Shown here: positions 42,201-51,103 of the stretch, in pieces | How positions within the stretch are numbered: the first letter of the stretch is position 1 | Layout: each line of letters opens with the position of its first letter | Origin: Schistosoma mansoni | Taxonomy: Eukaryota; Platyhelminthes; Trematoda; Strigeidida; Schistosomatidae | Length of the DNA stretch: 64,000 nt | Assembly: GCF_000237925.1 (NCBI RefSeq) | Contig: NC_031500.1 | Coordinates: 3,170,315-3,234,314 of the forward strand | Direction: 5' to 3' | Notes under the pieces: model-generated | The model's database searches: none | What the model was told of the DNA's origin: nothing | What the model saw: the letters and a program-made list of their open reading frames with translations, nothing else | Made by a program: the position numbers and the translations under genes

Positions 42201-44802
42201 ACAAATCAAATGAGATTTGTGAGGCGCATATTTATCTGGTGCTTCCTAGTACCAATATTTATGTGTTTAAATAATAACCGTAGTTCCTCCACCGGACCCT
42301 AAAAAACTAATCTTGTTTAGATTTATTGAACGAAACCAAAGAATAGTTGAATTTACATTCAAGTTAATTCAGTTATATATCAATTAAATGATCACTAATT
42401 ACACAGTTTTATTAACTGAGTAATTGTCAGTAAATCCAAAACTATGATGAAGCGCCCAATACAAGGAAGATGCATTAGAAATCAAGTAACTAAATACAAC
42501 TGACATACAGTGAAAACTAATGACGAGAATTCATGGAAATATGTTGAGTTTACCTAGTGGAAATTACCTTAAGTCGACATGTGGAATTAAGATTAGTTTT
42601 CTTTCGCACATGTATTTGGGTATACAGTACCTTTTATGTTTGTATGGGGTCGTTTGGCGTCGAATGCCCGCCTTCACCGAAAATCTAACTCTGGCGTCAA
42701 TAATGCTTTAATTTTCTCATAGATGTTGGGCAAAACATCTAGTTGCATCCTTATAGTAGTAGTAAAATTAGGAGTAATTCTCTTACATAAGTGATTCAAA
42801 ATGTCGAACCCATTTGCCTTTTCCTACAGATGATTCATATAACACCTTCCCTATCTTTTTGTTATGTCACATTCTATCCATCTATGATAATTGGTTCGGT
42901 ATTCCTGTGCAAACACTGAGGTCCTAATTCGAAATCCTGGTGGATATGCTTTACTTTCAGACGATCTCCGTGACTGCATGACATGGTTGGTTGTTCTAAC
43001 CACGGGTCCTAAATAAAGCAGGAATAATCCACATTATTTTATTTTTCAAAGATATCCAAGATGCTACACATTTTCGTTGAAATGTTGAACCAGTACGTTC
43101 AGAGCGAAGAAGCATATATTTACTAATGGCTGTAATAATTTTATCCATATATTCAAGGTTCTTTCGGGATATCTTTACGCATAAATTAATTAATTTCTTC
43201 ACAACATCTAAGTATGCCCATATGCACAGGATCTAAGAGGAAGGTTGACACCACGTTAATTGGGAGCAGAACGAAGTCAGAATTTCCTGATTCACGGATA
43301 GTTAGTTTCAGTAGACTAAACCTTTCACCACCTCGCAAATCATGTACGAAACTTAGGAAAGTCATCCTTTAGTTTAGATAATCCCCTAAATACACATTTA
43401 TCACAACCTGCTGTACCATTGTGATCAACTATGTACCTAATAACAGAACAAGCCAGTATCACATCTAACATCGAACAGTTTGTCAACTATATATTTGCTA
43501 AACTTAGGGCAATAAAGTCTGAGGTCCTTCATTTCTTTTACTTTAGAAGCAGTGCTAGTAGAAATCTCACTAAATTTACCAGGTTCTTTGCTTTCTCTAG
43601 AAATACCCATCATAAAGAAATCACCCTTCTAACTGTCGTATCCGACTCGTCTGCCAAAGTACGTCTGACGACCTCCATTTCTAAAAAAATGTAACAGTTG
43701 ATAGCGTGTCCAACAATCTGCGTGCAGGATTATCGCAGTTCTACTTCTCTCTGTCGACTGAAAAGGAACTTGAAGGGCTGGAGATACTTCTTTAACAAAA
43801 AACTCTGTTGGTTCATTATTTTTTCGAAGAAACTGTTATTCTACTTCAAAATTCAGCTGAGGAAAATTATTCTACTTAATGACAACAGGGATGCGAGACC
43901 TAGAGGTAGATGTTTACGAAATTTCTTATACTGAGATCAAAATGTACTACCACAAACATTTTGGATCGTGTCTGCCGTATTGGGACAAATAAGTGCAAAA
44001 AGTCTGTTTTGAAGTATTATTTTATTTCAAATAGGAAACACCCATAAAAAATACAATATTTTAAATAGACCTAAGATTACTGTAGATAATCGTGTTAATT
44101 ATGACGGAAACGTGTGGTTTGAACACTGACTTTGCCAATATTTTCGCAAAATCAAACTAAAATGCGTGTTAATCAGCGTCTTTCGATACGTGATCCATTC
44201 CTTTAACAAGTTAACTGAATAGAAAAGTTAGTTTCCCCAGAGAAGTGGGTGCGAGAGTAGGAGTTATTTGGACTTAAAACCACTTGAAGTGGTTTGAGGT
44301 CGAAAGAAGGAAGTGAAGCTAATTTGTGTTGAATTCGTTGAAAAGTAGACATACTGAGGAGCATATAATCTAGTGCAGATTTGAGTGGGGGGACTATTCG
44401 AGGTAAACAAGTGGTTTCTGATGTTCTTTACTAAAGAAAATATTTTTGTTAAAAATCCCACTGTCTGCCGTAGCAGATGATAAAGGAGACATTCCGGAGC
44501 ACTTTTTCTCAAATTTACATAACATTTTCTCATAGAATGTTGTTTTTATTCAATTGGTTGGGGTCGAAAAGTATTTTTTATACAACCATTACACTGTACG
44601 GTACTTAGTTCTACATAAACAAGTAATGATTCAACATTATTAAAACATGTTTCAGTCTCGCACTTCAACACTTCAAACGCCAACTTACAATAACGTCCGA
44701 ATCGCGTAGCTGAAATGTGAGGTGGTGTTGACCGAAGGTTAAGCGTTTGGATCCTAGAGACTGAGATGGTGTAAACACGCGCACATCCTCGAAACTATGC
44801 AT
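24079..44802 (-). CDS. MTMR9: Myotubularin-related protein 9 (catalytically inactive), 11 exons
   Basis: Exons in gene order: 44802-44689, 41599-41410, 40760-40612, 39607-39479, 37959-37668, 34433-33827, 32148-32010, 30027-29943, 27663-27594, 25507-25366, 24216-24079. All junctions are GT-AG and every phase agrees, giving about 684 residues from the first in-frame ATG (human MTMR9 is 549, from memory). Matches to MTMR9 include the PH-GRAM strand motif (GQHHLTF), [87 protein letters not shown] and ISLW. The myotubularin catalytic loop HCSDGWDRT reads QSRKGTDRA here: the nucleophilic Cys is Ser although the Arg remains, so it is a predicted pseudophosphatase. MTMR9 proteins pair with MTMR6/7/8 and stimulate their PI3P/PI(3,5)P2 phosphatase activity (known). 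The extra length is a Ser/Asn-rich and Ala/Gln-rich insertion in exons 5-6. The frame stays open 5' to 45003 without an ATG, so the start is uncertain. Confidence 0.9.
25075..25175 (+). mobile_element. LINE 3' UTR fragment
   Basis: Worn match to the end of the (GACT)n LINE at 22160-22245 (GTTGATCTCACAGTG, GCAACTTGAACAGATGGACA). Confidence 0.5.
25366..25507 (-). CDS. MTMR9: MTMR9 exon 10
   Basis: Acceptor TCTTTTCCCAAG, donor GTGAGT, phase 2 to 0. It encodes [18 protein letters not shown], then a short polar insertion, then [12 protein letters not shown] (human VIWPSVAPQSL). Confidence 0.88.
25620..25800 (-). repeat. Type A hammerhead SINE
   Basis: Inverted ribozyme (CTGGATGTACC, GTCAACTGG) and inverted tRNA-like head ending near ATAGCCACT. 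Confidence 0.7.
25862..26015 (+). repeat. Type A hammerhead SINE, worn
   Basis: The tRNA-like head is good (GTAGCTCAGTGGATAATGCG, GGTTCGAGTCCCG); the ribozyme core is lost but TTCCACTGCTGGCC remains. Confidence 0.7.
26436..26934 (+). mobile_element. RTE-type LINE 3' end, tail shared with type C SINE
   Basis: It encodes [49 protein letters not shown] and a stop, then a T-rich 3' UTR ending GTGTGGCGCATATGTATCTG and TGTTTAAATAAATAA, which is also the tail of the type C SINEs. Confidence 0.88.
27225..27540 (+). repeat. Repeat D copy
   Basis: About 300 bases homologous to 4035-4345. Confidence 0.7.
27594..27663 (-). CDS. MTMR9: MTMR9 exon 9
   Basis: 70 nt, acceptor TTTTTGTTTTGAAG, donor GTAAGT, phase 1 to 2. 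It encodes [14 protein letters not shown] and SKTISL, matching GTFLGNNESER and SLW of the family. Confidence 0.9.
28095..28580 (+). repeat. Type C long SINE
   Basis: Head GCCCCCAAATGTCCTGGTA to tail GTGTGGCGCATATACATCTG and an A-rich end. It lies between MTMR9 exons 8 and 9, antisense to the gene. Confidence 0.88.
28600..28890 (+). mobile_element. RTE-type LINE 3' end
   Basis: It encodes [29 protein letters not shown] and [15 protein letters not shown]. It directly follows the SINE's A-rich tail. Confidence 0.82.
28960..29530 (+). mobile_element. Fossil LTR of the gypsy-type family (solo)
   Basis: Homologous to 18536-19130 and 19377-19640, with no internal region beside it. Old. Confidence 0.6.
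29555..29705 (-). repeat. Type B hammerhead SINE
   Basis: Inverted tail, ribozyme (GGACGGCCGTTTCGTCC, GGGACTCCTCAG on the plus strand) and B box GATTCGAACCC. It stops inside the tRNA-like head. Confidence 0.8.
29943..30027 (-). CDS. MTMR9: MTMR9 exon 8
   Basis: 85 nt, acceptor TTTATTTTCCAG, donor GTGAGT, phase 0 to 1. It encodes [16 protein letters not shown] and KHAYFSEY, the conserved helix pair after the pseudo-active site. Confidence 0.9.
30258..30785 (-). repeat. Type C long SINE
   Basis: Near-complete copy in the intron between MTMR9 exons 7 and 8, same strand as the gene. Confidence 0.88.
30786..30940 (-). repeat. Second partial type C SINE in tandem
   Basis: It restarts at GGTACAAGGAGGCACAC and runs through the body (GCGTGAGGGCTGGAGTACTG) to GAGATGCAGTC. 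Confidence 0.75.
31240..31640 (+). mobile_element. RTE-type LINE 3' end, worn
   Basis: Aligns with 26520-26880: GGTATGAAAGATAGTTG, AGGGTCCTAGAGACAGTGCA and GGTTTAGAATAAAAGCC match, ending near TTTGTGTGGCAAATCT. Confidence 0.65.
31640..31695 (-). repeat. Type B SINE fragment
   Basis: Inverted B-box region only (ACAATCCCGTCTCGCAAGAT then TCGAACCC). Confidence 0.6.
32010..32148 (-). CDS. MTMR9: MTMR9 exon 7
   Basis: Phase 2 to 0, donor GTAGGT. It encodes [20 protein letters not shown] and [12 protein letters not shown], almost identical in pattern to vertebrate MTMR9. Confidence 0.92.
32364..32434 (+). tRNA. tRNA-Gly(GCC)-like sequence, decayed; head of a type C SINE
   Basis: 71 bases in register with metazoan tRNA-Gly(GCC). 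The anticodon arm TTCGC-CTGCCAC-GCGAG is intact, and GATTCCCGG is kept in the T arm. The D stem has two mismatches, the acceptor stem one and the T stem one, so a working tRNA is unlikely. Ten bases later the type C SINE body starts in the same orientation. Confidence 0.6.
32435..32855 (+). repeat. Type C long SINE, following a tRNA-Gly-like head
   Basis: The body starts at CCCACAAATGCCCTGGTACG, with an internal deletion, and ends GTGTTCAAATAAATAATAAA. Confidence 0.85.
33305..33480 (-). repeat. Type A hammerhead SINE
   Basis: Inverted ribozyme (GCGTTTCGTCCCAATGAGGA, GTCAGTTGGACGT) and tRNA-like head (AGGACTCGAATCAAGTACC). Confidence 0.75.
33827..34433 (-). CDS. MTMR9: MTMR9 exon 6 with dead catalytic loop
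   Basis: This is the largest exon (607 nt, phase 1 to 2). After a variable Ser/Asn-rich first half and an Ala-rich helix with a Gln run (AQQQLQQEQ), it carries the loop [10 protein letters not shown] and [15 protein letters not shown], diagnostic of MTMR9. The catalytic Cys is replaced by Ser. Confidence 0.92.
34860..35085 (+). mobile_element. RTE-type LINE fragment
   Basis: Worn match to 21700-21900: CATCAACTATGGTTAGGACA and CCTCGACGAATGATG. Confidence 0.65.
35870..36000 (+). repeat. Type B hammerhead SINE, worn
   Basis: B-box-like CTAGATCCAATTTC, then TACTGCTAAGATGCCCCATG and CAGATGAAATTG in ribozyme order. Confidence 0.5.
36035..37300 (-). mobile_element. RTE-type LINE, endonuclease and RT N-terminus, internal deletion
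   Basis: On the minus strand: endonuclease C-terminus ([40 protein letters not shown]), a connector, RT N-terminus ([30 protein letters not shown]), then the C-terminus ([15 protein letters not shown]). The RT palm is missing. It lies in the intron between MTMR9 exons 5 and 6, same strand as the gene. Confidence 0.88.
37668..37959 (-). CDS. MTMR9: MTMR9 exon 5 with Ser/Asn-rich insertion
   Basis: Acceptor ATCTTTTAG, donor GTGAGT, phase 0 to 1. It begins [10 protein letters not shown], has a low-complexity run of Ser, Asn and Thr of about 45 residues that is absent from vertebrates, then [14 protein letters not shown] and [14 protein letters not shown], which are conserved. Confidence 0.88.
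38063..38490 (-). repeat. Type C long SINE, head truncated
   Basis: Tail to GAGAAGGCAGTGACTAGGAC; the head third is missing. Confidence 0.88.
38735..38895 (+). repeat. Type B hammerhead SINE, worn
   Basis: B-box-like AGGTCCTAGGTTTGATTGC, TACTGCTAAGGAGTCTCATG and GGAAACGGATATCCAGTACT. Confidence 0.7.
39479..39607 (-). CDS. MTMR9: MTMR9 exon 4
   Basis: It has 43 codons, phase 0 to 0, with acceptor CCGTTCTAG and donor GTACGA. It encodes [11 protein letters not shown] and [17 protein letters not shown], close to vertebrate MTMR9 at the start of the phosphatase-like domain. Confidence 0.9.
39725..39880 (-). repeat. Type B hammerhead SINE, worn
   Basis: Inverted tail GAAAACCATGAAGCACTG, ribozyme GGATGAGACTCTTCGATAGT and head. 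Confidence 0.65.
40612..40760 (-). CDS. MTMR9: MTMR9 exon 3
   Basis: The acceptor is TTTTTATGACAG and the donor GTAGGT, phase 1 to 0. It encodes [13 protein letters not shown] and [11 protein letters not shown], corresponding to the linker into the phosphatase-like domain (human ITLMYPFFY and WRLSYVN). Confidence 0.88.
40960..41240 (+). mobile_element. LINE fragment, very worn
   Basis: GGTACAGACTACCTAGTTGG and GGTAACATGGCTCAGAA match the conserved end of the LINE at 21880-21970. Confidence 0.5.
41410..41599 (-). CDS. MTMR9: MTMR9 exon 2 (PH-GRAM)
   Basis: It runs from acceptor TTTCGTAAAG to a GTAAGT donor, phase 0 to 1. It encodes YRAIDGFRL through KDFNIYEL to [12 protein letters not shown], matching the C-terminal strands and helix of the GRAM domain. 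Confidence 0.85.
42158..42275 (+). repeat. Type C SINE 3' end
   Basis: Last 115 bases (CACCTGGGCAGTATCACAGC to TATGTGTTTAAATAA). Confidence 0.8.
42990..43720 (-). mobile_element. DNA transposase relic (Tnp2/CACTA-like), tentative
   Basis: In order on the minus strand: a worn frame with [20 protein letters not shown] (a Cys pair as in animal Tnp2-like transposases), then a 68-codon frame with [20 protein letters not shown] and [11 protein letters not shown], resembling the 'VMKKLLNLW ... EFQRKCR' part of those proteins as remembered. Several frame changes; no ends were found. It sits in intron 1 of MTMR9. Confidence 0.4.
44689..44802 (-). CDS. MTMR9: MTMR9 exon 1 (N-terminal PH-GRAM); ORF open to 45003
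   Basis: It ends at a GTAAGT donor in phase 0. The first in-frame ATG at 44802 gives [14 protein letters not shown], which aligns with the start of the vertebrate PH-GRAM domain and runs to GQHHLTF. Open frame continues upstream to a TGA at 45004-45006 (an upstream stretch reads FTRLYKRCP), so the true first exon could be longer or start at an upstream exon. Conservation here is weaker than in the other exons. Confidence 0.6.
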
Positions 44803-45499
44803 AGTGGGGCAACGCTTATATAACCTTGTAAAGTCAATTCTTCCGCGTGTCAATATCCAGCATCTAATATCTCTAGGACGAGATTGTATAAACCGATTGT
44901 TTTTTTTGTCTTTTAGTACGGATAGAAGTTCTTCACAATGTGTAATGGTCAGAAAGCCAGCAACTCCGTTGCATTGATTCTGGTCAGATTCGGTCTTCAG
45001 TCTTCAGTAATAAAGATAGTAGGTTGATGGACCTGTGTTAATCCTTACTGTTTGTTTTTCAACAGAGGTCCAGATTCTCCTTGAAAATGTTCGCTGATTG
45101 GGCTGATACCACCTGTTAGAGTATGACGTTCTAGTCATTGATCACTTCGTGAGAAGAACAGAACCCCACTATGAGTTTATTAGATTGTGGTTTTTGAACC
45201 TTCTTGCTATCGCATCGAAGATTATTATTGCTGAATGGGGAAAAAGGACTGGAGATATTAACACCCCAGCCGTAAATAAAGGTACGGAATGCCAAAATAA
45301 GGTCACGTCGTGTTCTATGATACGATAGTCATTTGCTGGCTTCTATATCTTACAACAATCTGCCTCAATGCATCAAGGTTTCCCGAACCAGTAACCATCA
45401 CATTGCCAGGTCGGGCGTGATCTACCGCAATCTAGAAACCAATAAGAAGAAAATCCGAATGCTATGAGAAGACGATTGTTGCAAGTATGAAGTAGACAA

Positions 45500-45745
45500 A
45501 TAAGTTAATTATTTGGTTATGTGTACAGTATAAGGATACCGAAATGTAGGGACAAAAGAGAGAATGAAATATAGAAAGCGGGCTAGGAAAAAGCTGATGG
45601 TATTTAGTAACGTTAACAGCAGATAGACTAAGAGGAATGGATCAGGTACTTTTAGCCCACCTGGGAGATAGTAATCCATATGTCTTTCCAGTCTCCTCTT
45701 GAAGCTAGCTAATAAGACGGATGCAGCCACTTCCGCCGGGTAAGA
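45500..45745 (-). mobile_element. CR1-type LINE 3' end
   Basis: The minus strand encodes the CR1-type RT C-terminus ASFKRRLERHMDYYLPG, then a hydrophobic-looking 3' end. Confidence 0.65.
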
Positions 45746-45999
45746 TTTTCAATTGGTGGTATTTATTGGTCAGGAAAATTGGGATTTGCGGAACGGAGTG
45801 TCAGTTTGATCACTTCAACTTGTGAATACTTGGTACGTCATGGAATCACATCAGTTACGTAAACATAATTAATTCATTTTATTGATTCATTTTGTCATGT
45901 CCATGATACTATTTGGTATGTGTGTGTTTACCGTTCGTTTTTTCATTCATTTAACTTCGTAATAATTGCATCATGTGGCTTCCAACTAGGTGGTAATTA

Positions 46000-48059
46000 C
46001 TACAAAATAACCACCAAAGCCAGATGAGCTTGATGAATTCTCGTGGTCGTCAGTTTTATTTATGGGTTCTTTAAACAGTTATCAGTTAATTTGTCGTTGG
46101 TGTACCTTACTTGAAAGAGAATGGAGGCAAAACTACTGGACACAGTCGCACCAAGAAAAATTTAACACAATTCGAAAATCATCCATTTCTCTTACTACTT
46201 CTTTACTCTCTCTTCTTTACATATCAGTTTGTCCTCCCATTTGTTAGATCCATTTTGAAAGTGAAAGTCCCTCCATGTATACATGTGTGATTTCTTCCTT
46301 GTGGTTTCTTTATTTGTATACACTGTTAACTTTTTTGATGCTAATTAAGTCTGTAACGTTTAATTTTCTTGGTTTTCTTATCGTTCTTATTGAGTCTCTA
46401 TGTTCCTTACTGAACTGTATTTAGTTTGTTTTAATTGTTATTATTCCGGCGGCTGCCATATTGACTGCTCCCTCTTTGATTGTGCGGTTTGATTTTGACT
46501 GGGATCGTGCATTTTTGGTTGTAATTTGGAGCACTTTCCCAGATATTGAAACACGTTGTGTTATAAAACAGCCGCTCAAACGGAATCTTACTTGACCTAT
46601 CCAGAAAGGATAGAATAACACTCACCACTTTGCTATTCATTATAATTTAGATTGAATATTTTGGTATCAATTGACGGTTGAATAACTGGGTGGTAATATT
46701 TGTTTAGGTAAATTTGTACATTTGTATATATAATGAAATTTAGAACCGTTGTTACCCAAACACCTTGTTCTCATTTCGATTGGGTCACGAGTCTATAAAC
46801 CTATTCCCCCGTTTTTCGGCCACATCCAGACCCATCGGAATCTAGGTTTGGATCTTACACCATTTATTTTATTTCTTAAAAGGAAGAGATTGCTCTAACC
46901 AGTATCTCTCAGAATAAGGAATTATGGTTTCATTTGACGATATTAGACATAGTGGAAGACAGTATTTTCTTTATATGCTCTCCTACCTGGTCACATGAAA
47001 GACATTCGATGACAATATTAAAAGCGGTTTAACTCGCCTATCGCAGTTCGAATTCATCCTGACTCCCGCGCAGAAACTTGAGAAACAGCCTATTTCCTTC
47101 TTTTATGCAGCTTCTAAGGTTCCATCGAATGCTGGAACGAGTTTAGTACCAATGTAAGAGCTGGTGTCCGTTCCCGATGCACTGTTAGATATTTTTCATC
47201 TTTCTGAGGAAAATTAGACAGTCTCTTACGAGCCTGAATTTTCAGGCAGCAGAAAACCAATGCTTAAGTTCTCTTAGGTCCTATTCTCCATACATTCATT
47301 GTAGCTGTTTTCAAAAAAGTCGTACCTATAGGGTATTTGATGTTCATATTGAAATATATCTTAAATAAATAATTCTCATCACTTTTGTTAAATATACTAT
47401 TACGTTGCTATCTGTCTTAATAACACCGATCCCACCTTTGTGCGAATACGGATCCCCAAGTACACATAGGTTTTTATCCACATAAACGTGCAAAACGGAC
47501 GCCGAAAACTGGCAAGTGGATTATAAAATACAGCTGGATTATGAAAATTAAAGCTACTAAAGATGGCTGTTTTGATACTATAATAACAGAAAGGTCTATA
47601 AATTAATTTCAGAGAGAGTACTATAATTCACTTTGAGTAGTAAAAGTCACCATTAAACTAAAAACGAACAAGAACGCCACAATTCATGCAACACAAGGAT
47701 ATGATAATAATTGAGATTAACAACTTCAAATGGACTGAGAATTGCTCTATTTGAAAAGGATAGTGATATTTTTATTGTTTTGACCGCTTATTGTGCATCA
47801 GTGCAACTGTTCTTGTTTTAATTCAGTTTATTCCAGTTGGATTATTTATCAAGAGTATCGTTTTTTTGAAAGTAATTTATCATCAGTAATTTTGTGTACA
47901 TTGGTTCTTTTTGTACTTGTTTGCACTTTTGATTCTAACAATCTACATCTTTTAACTTTTTTTCCGGCCATCAGTTTCTAGCTTCTTTTTGTAAACCTCT
48001 GATCTATAACTGGACAGCAATTACCAAAGCCCATTCTTTCGATACCCGGTGGAATGTGG
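46000..48059. other. Mostly unassigned intergenic sequence
   Basis: A worn frame at 46062-46247 (LEREWRQNYWTQSHQ) and a minus frame at 46421-46640 may be element relics. No gene was recognised. MTMR9 and the coiled-coil gene diverge across this and the CR1 element. Confidence 0.4.
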
Positions 48060-50930
48060 CATGCGGTTTGAGGTGTGCAAAAGATGATACTACGAAGTTT
48101 ACATTGGCCCATAGCCATGGTCTATTGACATACACAGGCCAACAGAGAAGAGACAGCCTATAAAGAGGCCTGTTAGAAAAAAGCCCAGGAAAAGAAGCTT
48201 TTCATCTGTCCCTGCCCTCAAAATTGCAGTGAGAAGGGAGCGCCTAGAAAACGTACCTGCACAGTTAGGCCTGCTCCTCGCACAATAAACAACAACATTA
48301 CTACTCAAGTCATCGAGGATCATCTAGGACGATACAGTTTGTGTGACGTGAATGTGATTGTCACTGGAACGAAAGTTGATGAATGGGTACGGACCAAGAA
48401 TAATGAACGACTTGATGTTGCTCAAGAAAAGCCAGTCCTCCAACCAGTCACTGAAAAACTAGACACTGATCTTAGTGACGGGATAGTTGCCTTTCATCGA
48501 GTCAGGGAGAGTGAAAGCCCACAACTTAGAACTCGTCTTGAGCATGACATTGATTTTAAAAAACAGCTAATAATCCAGATAATGCCTCAAGATATTTCTG
48601 GAGTCGCTTTATCAAAGGTTTATAGACTAGTTAGCCAAATGGACATGAAACGACATCAAACGAGGCTGCTGAAAGTAGTATTTAAATCTCCCAATTAAAG
48701 GGACTTATTGCTAAAGAACGGGCATAAGCTAACTGAGTCACGAGTTTTCGTCCTTAAAGGCTTGTCGCTCGCCGGCCTTATAAAAAGACGACAACCTGAA
48801 AAAGAACTCAAACCAAGGTTAGACACTGTCGACAAACACCTACAATTGTAGTTTATGGGATAATGAGGCTTCGACAAAGAATTATGCTGAGGTCACTTTT
48901 AGTGCGGCATGAAGCCAACCAGATGGTTTTCATGCCTATTACATAAATGCCCGAAACTTTTTCAGCAAGCGATCGGGGTGAGGGGTATAAATAGACTTTA
49001 CCAAGCCGGATGTAATTCTAGTTACAGAAACTTGGTTGATGCATTTTTTTGATATTAGAGAACTTCTTCAAAGTTTTCATATTCGTAAGAGCCGGCTTTA
49101 TTCACTAAAATTACCATCCCATTTTCCGTTATCGATAGTACATCCCTTGAAAGCGAGAATTGAATTATTTAGCTACATCTTGAAGTGCTAAGGACAAGAA
49201 CCGCTAATTGGTTTGGTCTGTCACAGTTCAAACAATGAGGTTAATGAGACCTTTCAAAGTGGCCTAAACACTTGGTCATCAAGAATTGGTGTTTGATTTT
49301 AGAAGACTTTTGTGCACCTACAGTAGACCGAGAAAATCTGAAAAATAAATCGGCGGAAAATTCTTTCGAACAGAAACTAGTTGAAGTGGTTATCACATGC
49401 ATCCCATCTCAACATGTGTAGAAAGCAACTAGGTACGGCCCGGTCTACGAATCATCCTTACTAGATCTTATATTGACCCATTAAGAGGATGACGTCACAA
49501 ACCCTCATTATAAGCCACCCCTAGGTAAAAGTGTCCATACAGTTCCTCAATTTTCATATTGTTGTCAATAACAACGATGTGTCAGCCCGAACCCGACCGA
49601 ACGTCTGAAAAGTAAATATACAAGGTATTATACCCTCAGCATCCTCAGTAAACTTACCAATAAAGTAAGGCTTGGGTTGTATTCCGAAATTCGTAAATGA
49701 AAGTCATTGCACTGCACATTCCAAGGACTATAACAAGAGGTCTGAGGAACACTTCATCGTAGTTCAGTAGGAAGACCTGCACCCTTCTCCGCAAGAGAAG
49801 AATGTGGGAGAAATTCAGGTTACTGGGTAGTGACCAGACAAAATTTCAATATCGGGAAGCTTGATATATTTATGCCTTGACCCTCTGCAAGTGTAGAATT
49901 TCGTACAAAAAAAAACTTGCTAAATAATCTATAGACTATCCTAAATTCTTAACGAGTGCATAAACCAAAGGGCTAAGGCCAGAGGAAATGTCCCATCATT
50001 ATGGGGAGACAGTAGTACTGCATAATTAGTGTAGGACGTTTATATCAAAGCCCAATTATTCTCGAACTACTTCTATCATCATTGGTTTTTTATATGCTGA
50101 CGATGTTAAGATATGGAGAGCAATGAAAAGTAAGGGTTATAGTTTAGAGCTTTGAAATGAGCTGAAGAAACTGTCCGATTAGTCTAAAATTTGGTAGTTA
50201 TCCATAAATGCTTCCAAGTGCATTATTATACACATTGGTCATTGAGGCACAGATATACACGATCAACAACAGTCAGCTACCTGTTGTCCAGACACACAAC
50301 GAATAAGGAGCCATCGTTAACCAATACTTAAAAACTACTGCACACTGTCGTGCAACAGCCTCCAAAGATTTTAGAACTCTATCGTCAATACGTATGGCCT
50401 CTACCCATGTCGATGCTGAAACTTTTTTGACTTCGTATACAGTATTCGCTCGTCCTAAACTTGAGTAATGCATACAAACGGCTAGCCCCTGCCAAAAGGA
50501 CAGTGGAGAATTCGACAAGGTCCAAGGAACTGCAACCCAACTGATTCCCGGAGCATCAAAGCTCCTGTATGATGCTCGACTGGCTGAACTCAACCTATTT
50601 CGGTTGTCATATAGAAGAACCATAGGCGACTTGATCACAGTTTTTAAATTGATTGGTGACAAACTTGAATCTGATGTGCCTATACGTTTCTTGTCTTATA
50701 AAACAGAGAATTAGCGGGGACACTTTTAAATAGATCACAATTCTAGAACAAATTACTTCGAGTTTCCCATCGAATCATCGACGAATGGAATCCACTACTT
50801 CAACACGTGATTGAAGCTCCATGTGTCGACGCTTTCAAAAGAAAGCTGTATTTAGTAAGAGGCCACCATTGCCCTGACTAACACAGGCCAACTGGCCTAC
50901 CGTCCTTTAGAAAACAGAAACTGCTACACC
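48060..50930 (+). mobile_element. CR1-type LINE, long but decayed
   Basis: Parts in order: ORF1-like region (48330-48700), endonuclease start (AYYINAR-like, then PDVILVTETWL), the endonuclease C-terminus LLDLILTH followed by a gap and KPPLGKSVH, RT palm region with LYADDVKIWRAMKS, and the end motif AFKRKLYLVRGHHCPD. Many frameshifts and stops. It resembles the schistosome CR1 (SR1-type) family. Confidence 0.82.
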
Positions 50931-50968
50931 ACATTTCATGAGATTTAAGTGCTGGAATTCCTTCATAG

Positions 50969-51103
50969 ATCCTTCTAACGCTGTCTATAATTTCAAACCT
51001 CCAGCAGATAAGTTCACTCTGAGAAAATTTCGTTCAAAAAATAAACAATGCTACGATAGATTCCGGGTGTGTTTGTATCTCGACTACGTGCGGCTATTCA
51101 AAA
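50969..51103 (+). CDS. Tentative upstream exon of coiled-coil gene
   Basis: Acceptor AATTCCTTCATAG, possible donor GTATTT, phase 1 to 1. It encodes AVYNFKPPADKFTLRKF and a Cys/Phe-rich tail. The short intron to 51171 (67 bases) has a poor pyrimidine tract, so this is a weak call. Confidence 0.3.

Noticed and set aside
50273-50662. 129-codon minus-strand open frame
   Set aside because: It is antisense to the RT region of the CR1 element.
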